The notes: generated from the sequence alone by a model not told the origin. Counted from the stretch's first letter, positions 50,719-59,419 are shown. The stretch: 64,000 nt of DNA from Niveibacterium umoris (GCF_014197015.1 NZ_JACIET010000001.1:1984001-2048000); one strand, 5' to 3'. Made by a program: numbers and translations.

Positions 50719-51595
50719 TGTTGACCAGCACCTCATGCGTCAGGGTCACCGATTCGCCATTCTGGCGCAGCGTCAGCGACAGGCTCACCAGACCGTTCTG
50801 GTCGATCGCCGCCTGTCCATAGTCGATCGAGCAGGCCGCCACCCGTCCGGCGAGCGGCGCAGCGCTCGCCCCCGGGAAGGTGGTCGGTTGGGTTGCCGAC
50901 AGCGCGTAACCCCAGTAGCGCGTCAGCGTCCCGCTGCCGGAGTTGCCGCTGCTCTGGGGCGCGCACTCGTAGGTCACCGGCGCGGCCACCAGGTGAAAGC
51001 GGTTGCCCGGCGAAGCAAACGGAAACTGCTTGGGCGCCGCCAGCGTGATGGTCTTGGCCGTACCACCGCTGATCGCAGAGAAGCTCGCCAGCGTATCCCC
51101 GGCCCAGGCGTCGGCGCCGGGAATGCCGAGGTTGTAGACCGACACATACTGGATCGTGCCGGATACGGGCTGCAGGATCGGGCCGATCACCTCGAAGCTG
51201 CTGTCCACGGCGTCGAACGACAGCGGGTTTGCGCTGCTGCCGGCAGCGCTGGAACACACGCCCCCGGAATCCGGCGCGGCGCAGTAGCGCCCGCCGCCCA
51301 CCGTCGGCAGGAATTCGATGTAGTAACGGGTCGCCGCACCGCTGCCACTTGTCGTCACGCGGACGCTGTTCGGCAGGGCTGAGCGCAGGTCGCGCGCGAT
51401 ACGGCGCACCGCGGTATCCGCAACGTCGGCAAGGCTGGCCCGGTTGGCGGCATCGATCATCGCCTCCATCGGTCGCTGGATGAAGGCGGACGCCACCGCG
51501 GCAAGGATCCCGACGATGGTGATGACCACCACCATCTCGACCAGCGTGAAGCCGCGCCCGGCGCGGCGCAGTTCAGGGTGTCGCATTGGGTGCAT
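50708..51595 (-). CDS. mshO: Minor pilin MshO
   Basis: This 295-residue pseudopilin has a type IV prepilin leader ending RGFTLVEMVVVITIVGILAAV, with E at position +5. Its mature part is long for a minor pilin and contains about four cysteines. Large minor pilins of this type sit near the fibre tip. The start is the ATG at 51595 or the ATG three codons later. It overlaps mshD by up to 23 bases. Confidence 0.82.
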   Translation of the reverse strand: MHPMRHPELRRAGRGFTLVEMVVVITIVGILAAVASAFIQRPMEAMIDAANRASLADVADTAVRRIARDLRSALPNSVRVTTSGSGAATRYYIEFLPTVGGGRYCAAPDSGGVCSSAAGSSANPLSFDAVDSSFEVIGPILQPVSGTIQYVSVYNLGIPGADAWAGDTLASFSAISGGTAKTITLAAPKQFPFASPGNRFHLVAAPVTYECAPQSSGNSGSGTLTRYWGYALSATQPTTFPGASAAPLAGRVAACSIDYGQAAIDQNGLVSLSLTLRQNGESVTLTHEVLVNNVP

Positions 51596-52148
51596 AGCGG
51601 AAGCGATAGCCGGTCAGCGTGATCGGCGCGATCTGCGCCGAGTTCGGCCCGGTCACCGTGACGTCGATGCGCAGCACGTCGCTCGCCGGCATGCCGAAAC
51701 TGGAGCCGACCTGGGCGATCGTCACGGCAGCCTTGTAGCCGCCCAGACCAGCGATGGCGGTGCCATCCGACGGGTTCAGGATGCCCGCGTTCATCGCATA
51801 GCCGGCGTAGTTGCCGACGTTGTTGTACGGATTGGTACTGCTGAAACGGCTCTGCCCGGGCAAGGGCCCGAGCCCCTCGGCGAGCCCCGGCGAGCAGCCG
51901 GCCGTACTCGTCGCAGTGGCGGCGTTAGGGTCCGAGGGATCGCAAAAGGTGAAGGCCTTGGACGAGACCTCCTCCAGCAAGGACTCCGCGATCGCCGTCA
52001 TCTGCTTGAGGATCATCGGGTCCGCACTGGCACCCACCGCTGCGCGGACAGCCAGCATGACCCCCGCCAGCCCTACGCCGACGATGACAATGAAGGCCAG
52101 CAACTCTACCAGCGTGACGCCGGCTTCAGGGCGGCGCTCAATGGACAT
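51573..52148 (-). CDS. mshD: Minor pilin MshD
   Basis: This 191-residue pseudopilin has the leader EAGVTLVELLAFIVIVGVGL, with E at +5 and a hydrophobic N-terminal helix, followed by a small beta domain. It belongs to the mshCDOP tip set. The start ATG lies inside the last codons of mshC (11-base overlap), so translation is coupled. Confidence 0.82.
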   Translation of the reverse strand: MSIERRPEAGVTLVELLAFIVIVGVGLAGVMLAVRAAVGASADPMILKQMTAIAESLLEEVSSKAFTFCDPSDPNAATATSTAGCSPGLAEGLGPLPGQSRFSSTNPYNNVGNYAGYAMNAGILNPSDGTAIAGLGGYKAAVTIAQVGSSFGMPASDVLRIDVTVTGPNSAQIAPITLTGYRFRYAPNATP

Positions 52149-52590
52149 AGCCGGTCTCCGCCTCGACCACCACCGTCACCGTGATGTCACCCGTCACCGC
52201 AATGCTCTGCGCCGCGGACGGCCGGCCAGAGGGCGCGAAGCTGAAGCTCGCCACCGCCACACCCAGGCCGCTCGGCACGCTCTCGCTAAACGCGGCGCCG
52301 GTTGCCGGATCGAGCAGCGGAGTATCGCAGCTGCCGGACCCCGCCGCCGAGGCGAAGCTCAGGGTCAGCGTTGTGGCAGTCTGGCTCACGCAGGTCGTTC
52401 GACGCTTGGCGATGGCCGCCTTCTGCGCAAGCCGCAGCCCGCGCCGCAGCGTCTCACCGTAACCAAAGGCGTCGAAGCCGCTGCGCGCGGCAAAACGCGG
52501 CATCGCCACCGCCGCGAGAATGCCGACGATGACCAAGACGGCGATCAGCTCGGCGAGCGTGAAGCCCGCCGAGCGAGACGGATGGCGCAT
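52138..52590 (-). CDS. mshC: Minor pilin MshC
   Basis: This 150-residue pseudopilin begins MRHPSRSAGFTLAELIAVLVIV, a clear prepilin leader. Two cysteines in the mature part probably form a disulfide. The start at 52590 removes an unrelated extension that would read back into the mshA stop region. A GC-rich hairpin (52605-52620) separates it from mshA. Confidence 0.84.
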   Translation of the reverse strand: MRHPSRSAGFTLAELIAVLVIVGILAAVAMPRFAARSGFDAFGYGETLRRGLRLAQKAAIAKRRTTCVSQTATTLTLSFASAAGSGSCDTPLLDPATGAAFSESVPSGLGVAVASFSFAPSGRPSAAQSIAVTGDITVTVVVEAETGYVH

Positions 52591-52604
52591 GCGAGCAGGA
52601 CGTC

Positions 52605-52620
52605 CCGCCGTTGCCGGCGG
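52605..52620 (-). other. Hairpin between mshA and mshC
   Basis: CCGCCG and CGGCGG form a perfect 6-bp stem around TTGC, 6 bp past the mshA stop. There is no T tract, so it may stabilise the mshA message or slow read-through. That could help make more major pilin than minor pilins. Confidence 0.45.
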
Positions 52621-52625
52621 AACGG

Positions 52626-53078
52626 TCAGCAGTTGGTCGTCGTCAGGCTGCTTGTCGTCACCACCGGTGCCGACCCGGCTGCGGTCGGTTCCGCATAGGT
52701 GAAGCTGCAAGTCGCCTTGGTCGGATCAGCCACAGTTGCGGTGGTCGTTCCCGTTACAGTGAAGTCAGTCGATGCAAGGCCCGCCACGCCCGCAATCTTG
52801 GTCCCCTTCGGATAGCCGAAAGTCATGTCAGTGACAGCATCGAGGGAGCCGCCCTCGTAATCAATCGCCTTGGTAGTCGTAGGCGACCCGGCCGCCAGCC
52901 ACTTCGCATGGATCAGCGCCGCTGCGGAATTGACCGCACCGACGGCACCCTGCATCTTGGCAACACGCGCCTCGGACGTCAGATTGACGAACTTCGGCAG
53001 CGCGATTGCCGACAGGATGCCCAGAATCACGATCACCGCGATCAGTTCGATCAGCGTAAAACCAGCTTGTTTCTTCAT
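52626..53078 (-). CDS. mshA: Major MSHA pilin
   Basis: This 150-residue type IVa-like pilin has a six-residue leader MKKQAG, then FTLIELIAVIVILGILSAIALP, with E at +5. The C-terminus carries two cysteines (near KATC and at the last residue) that would close the D-region disulfide loop. A GGAGGA Shine-Dalgarno region precedes the ATG. Good ribosome site and downstream hairpin suit a highly expressed fibre subunit. Only one such pilin is present; no second mshB-like copy is seen. Confidence 0.88.
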   Translation of the reverse strand: MKKQAGFTLIELIAVIVILGILSAIALPKFVNLTSEARVAKMQGAVGAVNSAAALIHAKWLAAGSPTTTKAIDYEGGSLDAVTDMTFGYPKGTKIAGVAGLASTDFTVTGTTTATVADPTKATCSFTYAEPTAAGSAPVVTTSSLTTTNC

Positions 53079-53137
53079 GCCCTGCTCCTCCGTTTTCTAC
53101 TGCTCACAATGCCGCCGGCGGCAAGGCCGCCCGCGAC

Positions 53138-53596
53138 TCACTTCCAGCGATAAGGCGTGGTGGTGACCAGCACCACATCGCCCTCTGCCACACGCCGCAG
53201 CGCGAAACAGATCGCCTGTCCTTTCATCTCGACCTGCGCGATCGCGCGTGGTCGGTAACACAACTGCCGGATGCCGCGATCGAAGTACCAGTTGCCCGGC
53301 GCTACCGCGGCGATATCCGCCCCCGCCACCATTCCGCTGTAATTAGGCGGGGCGGACTCAATCAATTCAACTGGATTTGTCAAAAACACATCGTAACGCT
53401 GACCCGAAAGCTGCCGATTCACCTCGCGCCAGCGCAAGCCGGTGCGAAGGTTGGTGACGGTCATCTCCATTGCCATCCGTTCGGTTTCGATCGCCATGCG
53501 CTCCAGCCGCGAGGAAATCGCCCACATCACCACCGCGCCGACCACCACCAGCAGCGCCATTTCCAGCAGAGGCCAGCCACGCGCCCCGCGTCTCAT
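53138..53596 (-). CDS. mshF: MshF-like protein with pseudopilin-like N-terminus
   Basis: This 152-residue protein has a short basic start (MRRGARG), then WPLLEMALLVVVGAVVMWAI, a membrane helix that looks like a degenerate prepilin leader. A helical and polar domain follows. The name rests on position between mshG and the pilin gene, as in Vibrio; sequence evidence alone is weak. It overlaps mshG by 4 bases (ATGA). Confidence 0.6.
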   Translation of the reverse strand: MRRGARGWPLLEMALLVVVGAVVMWAISSRLERMAIETERMAMEMTVTNLRTGLRWREVNRQLSGQRYDVFLTNPVELIESAPPNYSGMVAGADIAAVAPGNWYFDRGIRQLCYRPRAIAQVEMKGQAICFALRRVAEGDVVLVTTTPYRWK

Positions 53597-54816
53597 CCCT
53601 GCCGGCGCATCATCGCGCTGCCCAGATCCCACATCGGCAGGAACACGCCCAACGCCAGCAGCAGCACCAGCCCCGCCAGACACACGATCAGGATCGGCTC
53701 GATGCGCGCGCTCAGGTTGTCGACCTCGTAGGCGACCTCGCGTTCGTACATCTCGGCCACTTCCATCAGCAGGCCATCGACATCGCCGGACTCTTCGCCG
53801 ACCTGGATCATCTGCAGCACCATCGGGGTGAACACCCGCGACGCCGCTGCGGTGCGCAGGATGCTGTCGCCACGTTCGACACCCTGCCGCATCGTGTCGA
53901 GTTTCATCGCGATCCAGGCGTTATCGACCACCTGCGCCACCACCGCGAAGGCCTGCGTCACCGGCAGGCCGCTCGTGAGCGACAGCGAAAAGGCACGCGC
54001 GAACCGGGCCAGCGTGGCTTTGCTGACGGTGTCGCCGACGATCGGCATGCGCAGTTTTGCGCGGTCCCACTTCAGGCGCCCGGCCGGCGTCTTCAGCCAG
54101 AAACGGACGCCAACGGCCGCGCCAATACAGACCAGCAGCACCAGCCACCAGTACTCGACGGTGAAGCTCGAGAAGCCGATCAGCCCGCGCGTGATGAGCG
54201 GGAGTTCGGCATTGAACTGCTTGAACACCTTGGCGAAGGACGGGATCACGAACAGGTTGATCACCGCGATCGCGGCGGCCATCGCAATGATGACGAAACT
54301 CGGATAGCGGATCGCGGCGCTGATCTTCTGCCGCATCTCCTTCTCGAACTCGAGATGCTCGAAGAGGCGCAGGAAGATCAGATCGAGGCGGCCGGTCATC
54401 TCGCCGACCTTGACCATCGCGATGTAGAAGGGGCTGAAGACGCCGGTGTCGGTGAGTGCGATCGACAGTTCACGCCCGGAATCCAGCCCCTCGCGCAGCT
54501 TGCCCAGCACGGCCGCAAACGCCGGCACCTGCGAGGATTCGCGCAGGCCTCCGAGCGCCTGCAGGATCGGCACGCCAGCCTTCATCAAGGTGTACATCTG
54601 GCGACTGAAGAACATGATGTCTTCGTCGCTGACCTTGCGCTCGCCCAGTTTGAGCCGGCCGAGCGAAAAACCGCGCCCGCGCGCCACGCGAATGTCGAGC
54701 GGCGTGATGCCACGCGACATCAGGTTGTCGGCCACTGCGGCTTCGTTCAGAGCGTCGAGCAAGCCTTCGACCAGCACGCCGCGCGCATCGCGCCCCCGAT
54801 ACGAATAGCCGGCCAT
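53593..54816 (-). CDS. mshG: Pilus platform protein MshG (GspF/PilC family)
   Basis: This 407-residue inner-membrane protein has two GspF domains (about 70-195 and 275-395). The membrane helices include VIIAMAAAIAVINLFVIPSF and the C-terminal ILIVCLAGLVLLLALGVFLPM. FFSRQMYTLMKAGVPILQAL and GEESGDVDGLLMEVAE are the conserved motifs. It is the platform turned by the MshE ATPase to push pilins into the fibre. It lies 2 bp after mshE. Confidence 0.92.
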   Translation of the reverse strand: MAGYSYRGRDARGVLVEGLLDALNEAAVADNLMSRGITPLDIRVARGRGFSLGRLKLGERKVSDEDIMFFSRQMYTLMKAGVPILQALGGLRESSQVPAFAAVLGKLREGLDSGRELSIALTDTGVFSPFYIAMVKVGEMTGRLDLIFLRLFEHLEFEKEMRQKISAAIRYPSFVIIAMAAAIAVINLFVIPSFAKVFKQFNAELPLITRGLIGFSSFTVEYWWLVLLVCIGAAVGVRFWLKTPAGRLKWDRAKLRMPIVGDTVSKATLARFARAFSLSLTSGLPVTQAFAVVAQVVDNAWIAMKLDTMRQGVERGDSILRTAAASRVFTPMVLQMIQVGEESGDVDGLLMEVAEMYEREVAYEVDNLSARIEPILIVCLAGLVLLLALGVFLPMWDLGSAMMRRQG

Positions 54817-54818
54817 GC

Positions 54819-56522
54819 TCAGTCGTCCGTCACCGAGACCATGCGCATCGCTTCATGCACAGTGGTCTCGCCCGCCAGCACGCGACGCGCCGCGTGGTTG
54901 CGCAGGGTGTGAATGCCAAGCTGTTGGCGTGCAATCGCGGGGAAGTCCGAGACGTCGTTGCGGTTGAGCGCATCAACCATCTCGCGGTTCATCTCCAGCA
55001 ATTCATAGACCGGCTTGCGGCCGAGGAAGCCGGTGCCGTTGCACTGAGGGCATCCGCGGCCGTGCATCCATTTGCCGGTGTGCACCGCCTCGCCGAGTTC
55101 GCGCTCCAGCCACGCAAGTTCGTTCGGACGCGGCGCGTAGGGCTCCTTGCAACTGTCGCAGACCACCCGCAACAGCCGCTGTGCGACCACGCCCAGCAGC
55201 GAGGTGGTCACCAGGTACTTCAGCACGCCCATGTCGATCAGGCGGGTCGGCGTACTGGCCGCGTCGTTGGTGTGCAGCGTGGAAAGGACAAGGTGCCCGG
55301 TCATCGCCGCGCGGATGCCGATCTGCGCGGTTTCCTGATCGCGCATCTCGCCCACCAGCAGGATGTCCGGGTCTTGCCGCAGCGTTGCTCGCAACACCCG
55401 GGCGAATGAGAGCTCGATCTTCTCGTTCACCTGCACCTGGTTGATGCCCGGCAGGCGGTACTCGACCGGATCCTCGACGGTGATGATCTTGGTCTCGATG
55501 TTGTTCAGCGCGGCCAGGCTGGCGTAAAGCGTGGTGGTCTTGCCGCTGCCGGTGGGGCCGGTAACCAGCACCATGCCGTTCGATGCCGAAATCAGGCGTT
55601 TGTAACGCTCCAGCATGGCCGGCGGCATGCCGATGCGATCCAGATCGAGCAAGCCCGCGTTCTGCGCGAGCAGGCGCATCACCACCGATTCGCCGTACTG
55701 CGTCGGCATCGTCGAGATCCGGATATCCACCGACTGCTGCTTGACTCGGATGTTGAAGCGGCCATCCTGCGGCAGGCGCTTTTCGCTGATGTCGAGCCCG
55801 GACATCAGCTTCAGCCGCAGCACCAGCGCGGGCGCGATGCGGTTGTCGCTTTCGGTCTGCAGGTGCAGCACGCCGTCGATGCGAAAGCGGATCTGCAGCC
55901 GCGTTTCCTGCGGTTCGATGTGGATGTCGGAAGCCTTGATCTGCGCCGCGTCCTCGAAGATCGACTGCAGCAGCTTGACGACCGGTGCGTCCTCGGCGCC
56001 CGTCGCCTGACCGAAGGCGCCGAAATCGACGTAGGTGTCGCCGAGATCCTTTTCGAGCTCCTTGGCGAGGCCGCTGATTTCCTCGGTGCGGCGATAGAGC
56101 CGGTCGATATTCTGCGCGAGCTGAGATTCGCTCAGCACCGCGAGGTTTACGTCGCGCTTGAGCGCGCGCGAGATTTCGTCGTAGCCGAAGATGTCGGACG
56201 GGTCAGACATGCCAACCAGCAGCCCGCCATCCTTTTCCGCCAGCACCAGCGCGCGGAAGCGGCGCGCCATGGTCTCGGGCAGCAGCGCGGCCACCTTGCG
56301 GTCGACATCGAAGTCGCGCAGATCGACATAAGGCATGCCGAGCTGTCGCGCGATCGCACCGGCAATCTGCTCCTCGGTGACCTGCCCGATCTCGACCAGC
56401 ACCCGCCCGAGCTTGCGGCCGGTGGTCTTCTGCTGCACCAGCGCCTCTTCCAGCTGCACCTGCGTGATCAGCTGCTGCTGGACGAGCAATTCACCGAGGC
56501 GGAATTTCTGCGGCTTGACCAT
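54819..56522 (-). CDS. mshE: Pilus assembly ATPase MshE (GspE/PilB family)
   Basis: This 567-residue motor ATPase has an N-terminal MshEN/GspE_N region (RLGELLVQQQLITQVQLEEAL). In Vibrio MshE that region binds cyclic di-GMP through RLGxxL-type motifs, and the RLGELL and KLGRVL pieces here fit that pattern. The ATPase core has Walker A GPTGSGKTTT, the Asp/His boxes and a four-cysteine site (CDSC...CPQC). The start at 56522 is the family standard; upstream in-frame sequence is not conserved. It is the first gene of the cluster. Confidence 0.92.
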   Translation of the reverse strand: MVKPQKFRLGELLVQQQLITQVQLEEALVQQKTTGRKLGRVLVEIGQVTEEQIAGAIARQLGMPYVDLRDFDVDRKVAALLPETMARRFRALVLAEKDGGLLVGMSDPSDIFGYDEISRALKRDVNLAVLSESQLAQNIDRLYRRTEEISGLAKELEKDLGDTYVDFGAFGQATGAEDAPVVKLLQSIFEDAAQIKASDIHIEPQETRLQIRFRIDGVLHLQTESDNRIAPALVLRLKLMSGLDISEKRLPQDGRFNIRVKQQSVDIRISTMPTQYGESVVMRLLAQNAGLLDLDRIGMPPAMLERYKRLISASNGMVLVTGPTGSGKTTTLYASLAALNNIETKIITVEDPVEYRLPGINQVQVNEKIELSFARVLRATLRQDPDILLVGEMRDQETAQIGIRAAMTGHLVLSTLHTNDAASTPTRLIDMGVLKYLVTTSLLGVVAQRLLRVVCDSCKEPYAPRPNELAWLERELGEAVHTGKWMHGRGCPQCNGTGFLGRKPVYELLEMNREMVDALNRNDVSDFPAIARQQLGIHTLRNHAARRVLAGETTVHEAMRMVSVTDD

Positions 56523-56745
56523 GATCCTGACCGGATGTACTGGAACTTCGGATATTAACGGCCGCGCAAGGAAACCCTTGAGGACTGTGGCTCCCAGACC
56601 CGGTGCGTGCCGCAGGCCGGCAAGGATCTGCATCGGCAACGTGAGACTTTTGAAGCAGACCCTGCCGGCGCCCAAACACGAAGCCGCATCGCACTCGCTG
56701 CGCAGGGCTCCCCGCCAATCGCGCCGGGCTGGCGTGCACAACAAA

Positions 56746-56767
56746 AAAGGCGCCTTGCGGCGCCTTT
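56746..56767 (-). terminator. Terminator of the EB_dh cytochrome gene
   Basis: AAAGGCGCC and GGCGCCTTT pair around TTGC. On the minus strand the stem is followed by six T residues. It ends the gene at 56785-57813 before mshE. Confidence 0.88.
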
Positions 56768-56784
56768 GCCATGCCCAATGGAGG

Positions 56785-57813
56785 CTACTTCGCGAACCTA
56801 AGGACCACCGTACCCTTGTGCAGCGTGTGCTGGACTTCCGCGTTGTCGAAGGCGGCGAAGCCGAAGTAGTACGGCACGTCGAGATCCTTGAACTGGATGT
56901 CGTAAGGCGAGGCCGTTGTCAGCTTGCGCGAGACGACGTAGGTCCATTTGCCATTGGCCCAGGCACCCGCGCCGGAGAGTACGCCGCGGTCACCGGTGAA
57001 CTTGCTGACCATCACCGACGCGACTTCATCACCCGCGACGAATCTGGAATCGTCAAAGGGCGCCTTGTCTTCTGCCTTGAGCCAGTAAGTGCCGCCCTTG
57101 TTCGCCGGCTTGCCATCCTTGTTCATGAATTCAGGCTTGCCGTTGATCAGCTTGATGGTCTCGTAGCCGCCGCCCGTGCTCGCATCGGCCTTGCGTCCGG
57201 CATCCGGCGCCTTGTCCTTGTCGAATCGGGTGTCGTCCAGATACCCATTATCCGGCTGCCCCAGCGATATGCCGCCGCGCACGCTGCGCATCACCCACAG
57301 GTCACCAATGTCGCCGGGGTTCTTGGTGTACTTGTTGCCATAGGACTTGGCGGTGGGCTCTTCATGGCACCCGGCAAAGCAGCCGCGCCGCTTGAAATCC
57401 CGCATCGAATTGCCGACGTTCCAGAACATCGCCCACTTGTCTTCGTGGTAACGATTGTCGTCGCCGCCTCGATCTTGCGGATCGACGAGCTTCTTCCATG
57501 AGCCATCCACCTGCTTCTGGTAGGGGTTCAGGCGCAGCGACTGGGTCGGATCGTCATAGGAAACCAGCATGTACAGGCTGTCGGCGGTGTAGACGGCTTT
57601 GATCGTCGCCAGCGTGCGGCCGTTGGTGAAACCCTGACCGCTATGCAGCTTGACCGTGGCCGGCTTGGCCAACGCCCAAGCCGGGTCTGCCGCCAGGCTT
57701 TCCAGCACCGGCGCCTTGTCCACCTTTATTGCATTGAGGAAGCGTTCGGCAGAGGCCTCGAACGAGAGCAGCAGTGTCGCCGCCAGCAGGGAATGCTTGA
57801 GGATCGTTTTCAT
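56785..57813 (-). CDS. Periplasmic ethylbenzene-dehydrogenase-domain cytochrome candidate
   Basis: This 342-residue protein has a signal peptide (HSLLAATLLLSFEASA, cleaved near residue 22). A beta-rich domain like the gamma, heme-binding subunit of ethylbenzene dehydrogenase follows (WALAKPATVKLHSGQGF; YMLVSYDDPTQSLRLNP; EDKWAMFWNV). A heme-c-like motif is at residues 145-150, C145-F-A-G-C149-H150, with three residues between the cysteines instead of two. The protein likely carries electrons in the periplasm. No molybdenum partner subunits are adjacent. Confidence 0.75.
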   Translation of the reverse strand: MKTILKHSLLAATLLLSFEASAERFLNAIKVDKAPVLESLAADPAWALAKPATVKLHSGQGFTNGRTLATIKAVYTADSLYMLVSYDDPTQSLRLNPYQKQVDGSWKKLVDPQDRGGDDNRYHEDKWAMFWNVGNSMRDFKRRGCFAGCHEEPTAKSYGNKYTKNPGDIGDLWVMRSVRGGISLGQPDNGYLDDTRFDKDKAPDAGRKADASTGGGYETIKLINGKPEFMNKDGKPANKGGTYWLKAEDKAPFDDSRFVAGDEVASVMVSKFTGDRGVLSGAGAWANGKWTYVVSRKLTTASPYDIQFKDLDVPYYFGFAAFDNAEVQHTLHKGTVVLRFAK

Positions 57814-57887
57814 GATGCACCTTCACGAGGGCTGAGAAGACTGATCGTTCAAGGCTAGGCGCATGCCCCATCCAAACGTTGAGCGGC

Positions 57888-57915
57888 ATCAATTGTCACC
57901 TCAAAGACAATTGAT
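57888..57915. promoter_or_regulatory. Inverted repeat upstream of the EB_dh cytochrome gene
   Basis: ATCAATTGTC (57888-57897) and GACAATTGAT (57906-57915) are perfect 10-bp arms with an 8-bp spacer, 75-102 bp upstream of the cytochrome start. This falls in the gene-free stretch 57814-58139. Apart from this repeat and the dcd -10 box, I see nothing else in that stretch. Confidence 0.55.
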
Positions 57916-58101
57916 AGACGCCGGCGCGTTGTCCTCAAGCCGCCTTTCGATTCGGTTTCGCGGGATTCCGGGTGCGAGGCGGATCACGGCGGCGCATGCC
58001 GGCGGGCGCAAACCGACGGTTCGATCAAGTCGCCCCACCTGGCTGCAAAAGCGCCCCACGCCGCAGCACACCCCAAAACCCCACGCCGCAAGCGGGAAAG
58101 G

Positions 58102-58107
58102 TAGAAT
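58102..58107 (+). promoter_or_regulatory. -10 box of dcd
   Basis: TAGAAT lies 32 bp before the dcd GTG start. No convincing -35 hexamer is present 17 bp upstream. Confidence 0.45.
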
Positions 58108-58139
58108 GCGCGGTCTATTTTTCGCTGGAAGCTCGACCC

Positions 58140-58706
58140 GTGAGCATCAAATCTGACAAGTGGATCCGCCGCATGGCGGCCCAACACAACATGATCGAGC
58201 CCTTCGCGCCGGAACTGGTGCGCTCGGCCAACGGCGAGCGCATCGTCTCCTACGGCACGTCGAGCTATGGCTACGACGTGCGTGTGGCCAACGAATTCAA
58301 GGTGTTCACCAATATCAACTCGACGATCGTCGACCCCAAGGCCTTCGACGACAAGACCTTCGTGGATTTCACCGGCGACTTCTGCATCATCCCGCCGAAC
58401 TCCTTCGCACTGGCCCGCACGGTGGAGTACTTCCGCATCCCGCGCTCGGTGCTGACGGTGTGCCTGGGCAAGAGCACCTACGCACGCTGCGGCATCATCG
58501 TGAACGTCACGCCGCTGGAACCCGAATGGGAAGGCCATGTGACGCTGGAGTTCTCGAACACCACGCCGCTGCCGGCAAAGATCTACGCCAACGAGGGCGT
58601 CGCGCAGATGCTGTTCTTCGAAAGCGACGAGATCTGCGAAACCTCGTACAAGGACCGTGGCGGCAAGTATCTCGGCCAGACCGGAGTCACCCTGCCCAAG
58701 ATCTGA
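58140..58706 (+). CDS. dcd: dCTP deaminase
   Basis: This 188-residue trimeric enzyme turns dCTP into dUTP for thymidylate synthesis. [21 protein letters not shown] begins the protein. The active-site regions [20 protein letters not shown] and [20 protein letters not shown] include the catalytic glutamate. The start is GTG at 58140, giving the family N-terminus. Together with folA and thyA at the right edge it contributes to dTMP supply, though they are not one operon. Confidence 0.95.
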   Translation: MSIKSDKWIRRMAAQHNMIEPFAPELVRSANGERIVSYGTSSYGYDVRVANEFKVFTNINSTIVDPKAFDDKTFVDFTGDFCIIPPNSFALARTVEYFRIPRSVLTVCLGKSTYARCGIIVNVTPLEPEWEGHVTLEFSNTTPLPAKIYANEGVAQMLFFESDEICETSYKDRGGKYLGQTGVTLPKI

Positions 58707-58715
58707 GGCCTCGCG

Positions 58716-59261
58716 ATGAACGTCCGCCTGCTTGCACTGAGCATCCTCACCCTCTCGCTTGGCGCTTGCGCCAGCCTGTCCGAGAAGGAATGCCGCACCG
58801 CCGACTGGGAGCACATCGGCTATCGGGACGGCAGCAAGGGGGCGGACCGCACACGCGTGGCGGACCACGATGAGGCTTGCGGCAAGGTGGGCATCCGCGT
58901 GGATGAGCGCGCCTGGTCGCGTGGCTACGAAACCGGGTTGCAGCAGTACTGCACGCCGCAGAACGCCATCAACGTCGGGCTCGCGGGGGACTCCTACGGT
59001 GGCGTGTGCCCGCCGGCCCTGGATGCACGCTTCAACGACGCCTACCGCGTCGCGCGTTCGGTCTACGACCAGCGCCAGCGGGTCAGCAGCCTCGACTATC
59101 GTCGCCGCACGCTGGAAGGCAAGCTCGACAAGGCGGGCAGCGACGAGGAGCGCCACAACATCCGCAACGATCTGTCGCGCCTTGACCGCGAACTGCGCGA
59201 GGAACGCGACCGCCTCTACTACGAGGAAAGCCGGCTGGAGCGCTACACCCGCCCACTCTGA
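58716..59261 (+). CDS. DUF2799 lipoprotein
   Basis: This 181-residue protein has a lipobox signal peptide (SLGACA, C18). The DUF2799 core follows: ECRTADWEHIGYRDGSKGADRTRVADHDEAC, with GVCPPALDARFNDAY further on. Pairs of conserved cysteines probably form disulfides. The last about 60 residues are a charged coiled coil (RLDRELREERDRLYYEE). It is likely anchored to the outer membrane. The role is unknown. It lies 9 bp after dcd. Confidence 0.82.
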   Translation: MNVRLLALSILTLSLGACASLSEKECRTADWEHIGYRDGSKGADRTRVADHDEACGKVGIRVDERAWSRGYETGLQQYCTPQNAINVGLAGDSYGGVCPPALDARFNDAYRVARSVYDQRQRVSSLDYRRRTLEGKLDKAGSDEERHNIRNDLSRLDRELREERDRLYYEESRLERYTRPL

Positions 59262-59419
59262 GCGCCGCCACCAAGGGCGCCACTCCATCGCGCCCGCACC
59301 GTCGCCTCAAACCCGCGCGAGCCCGCCCGCGCCTGCCCACACGAGGCGCCCACCAGACCTTGTGACGGCAGGGCTCCACTCCTCTCGCTAACGGGCATAC
59401 CACTTTCACGCAGGGCTGC

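Noticed and set aside
57888-57915. FNR/Anr binding site
   Set aside because: The half-sites are ATCAA on the left and TTGAT on the right, the reverse of the FNR consensus, and the spacing does not fit.
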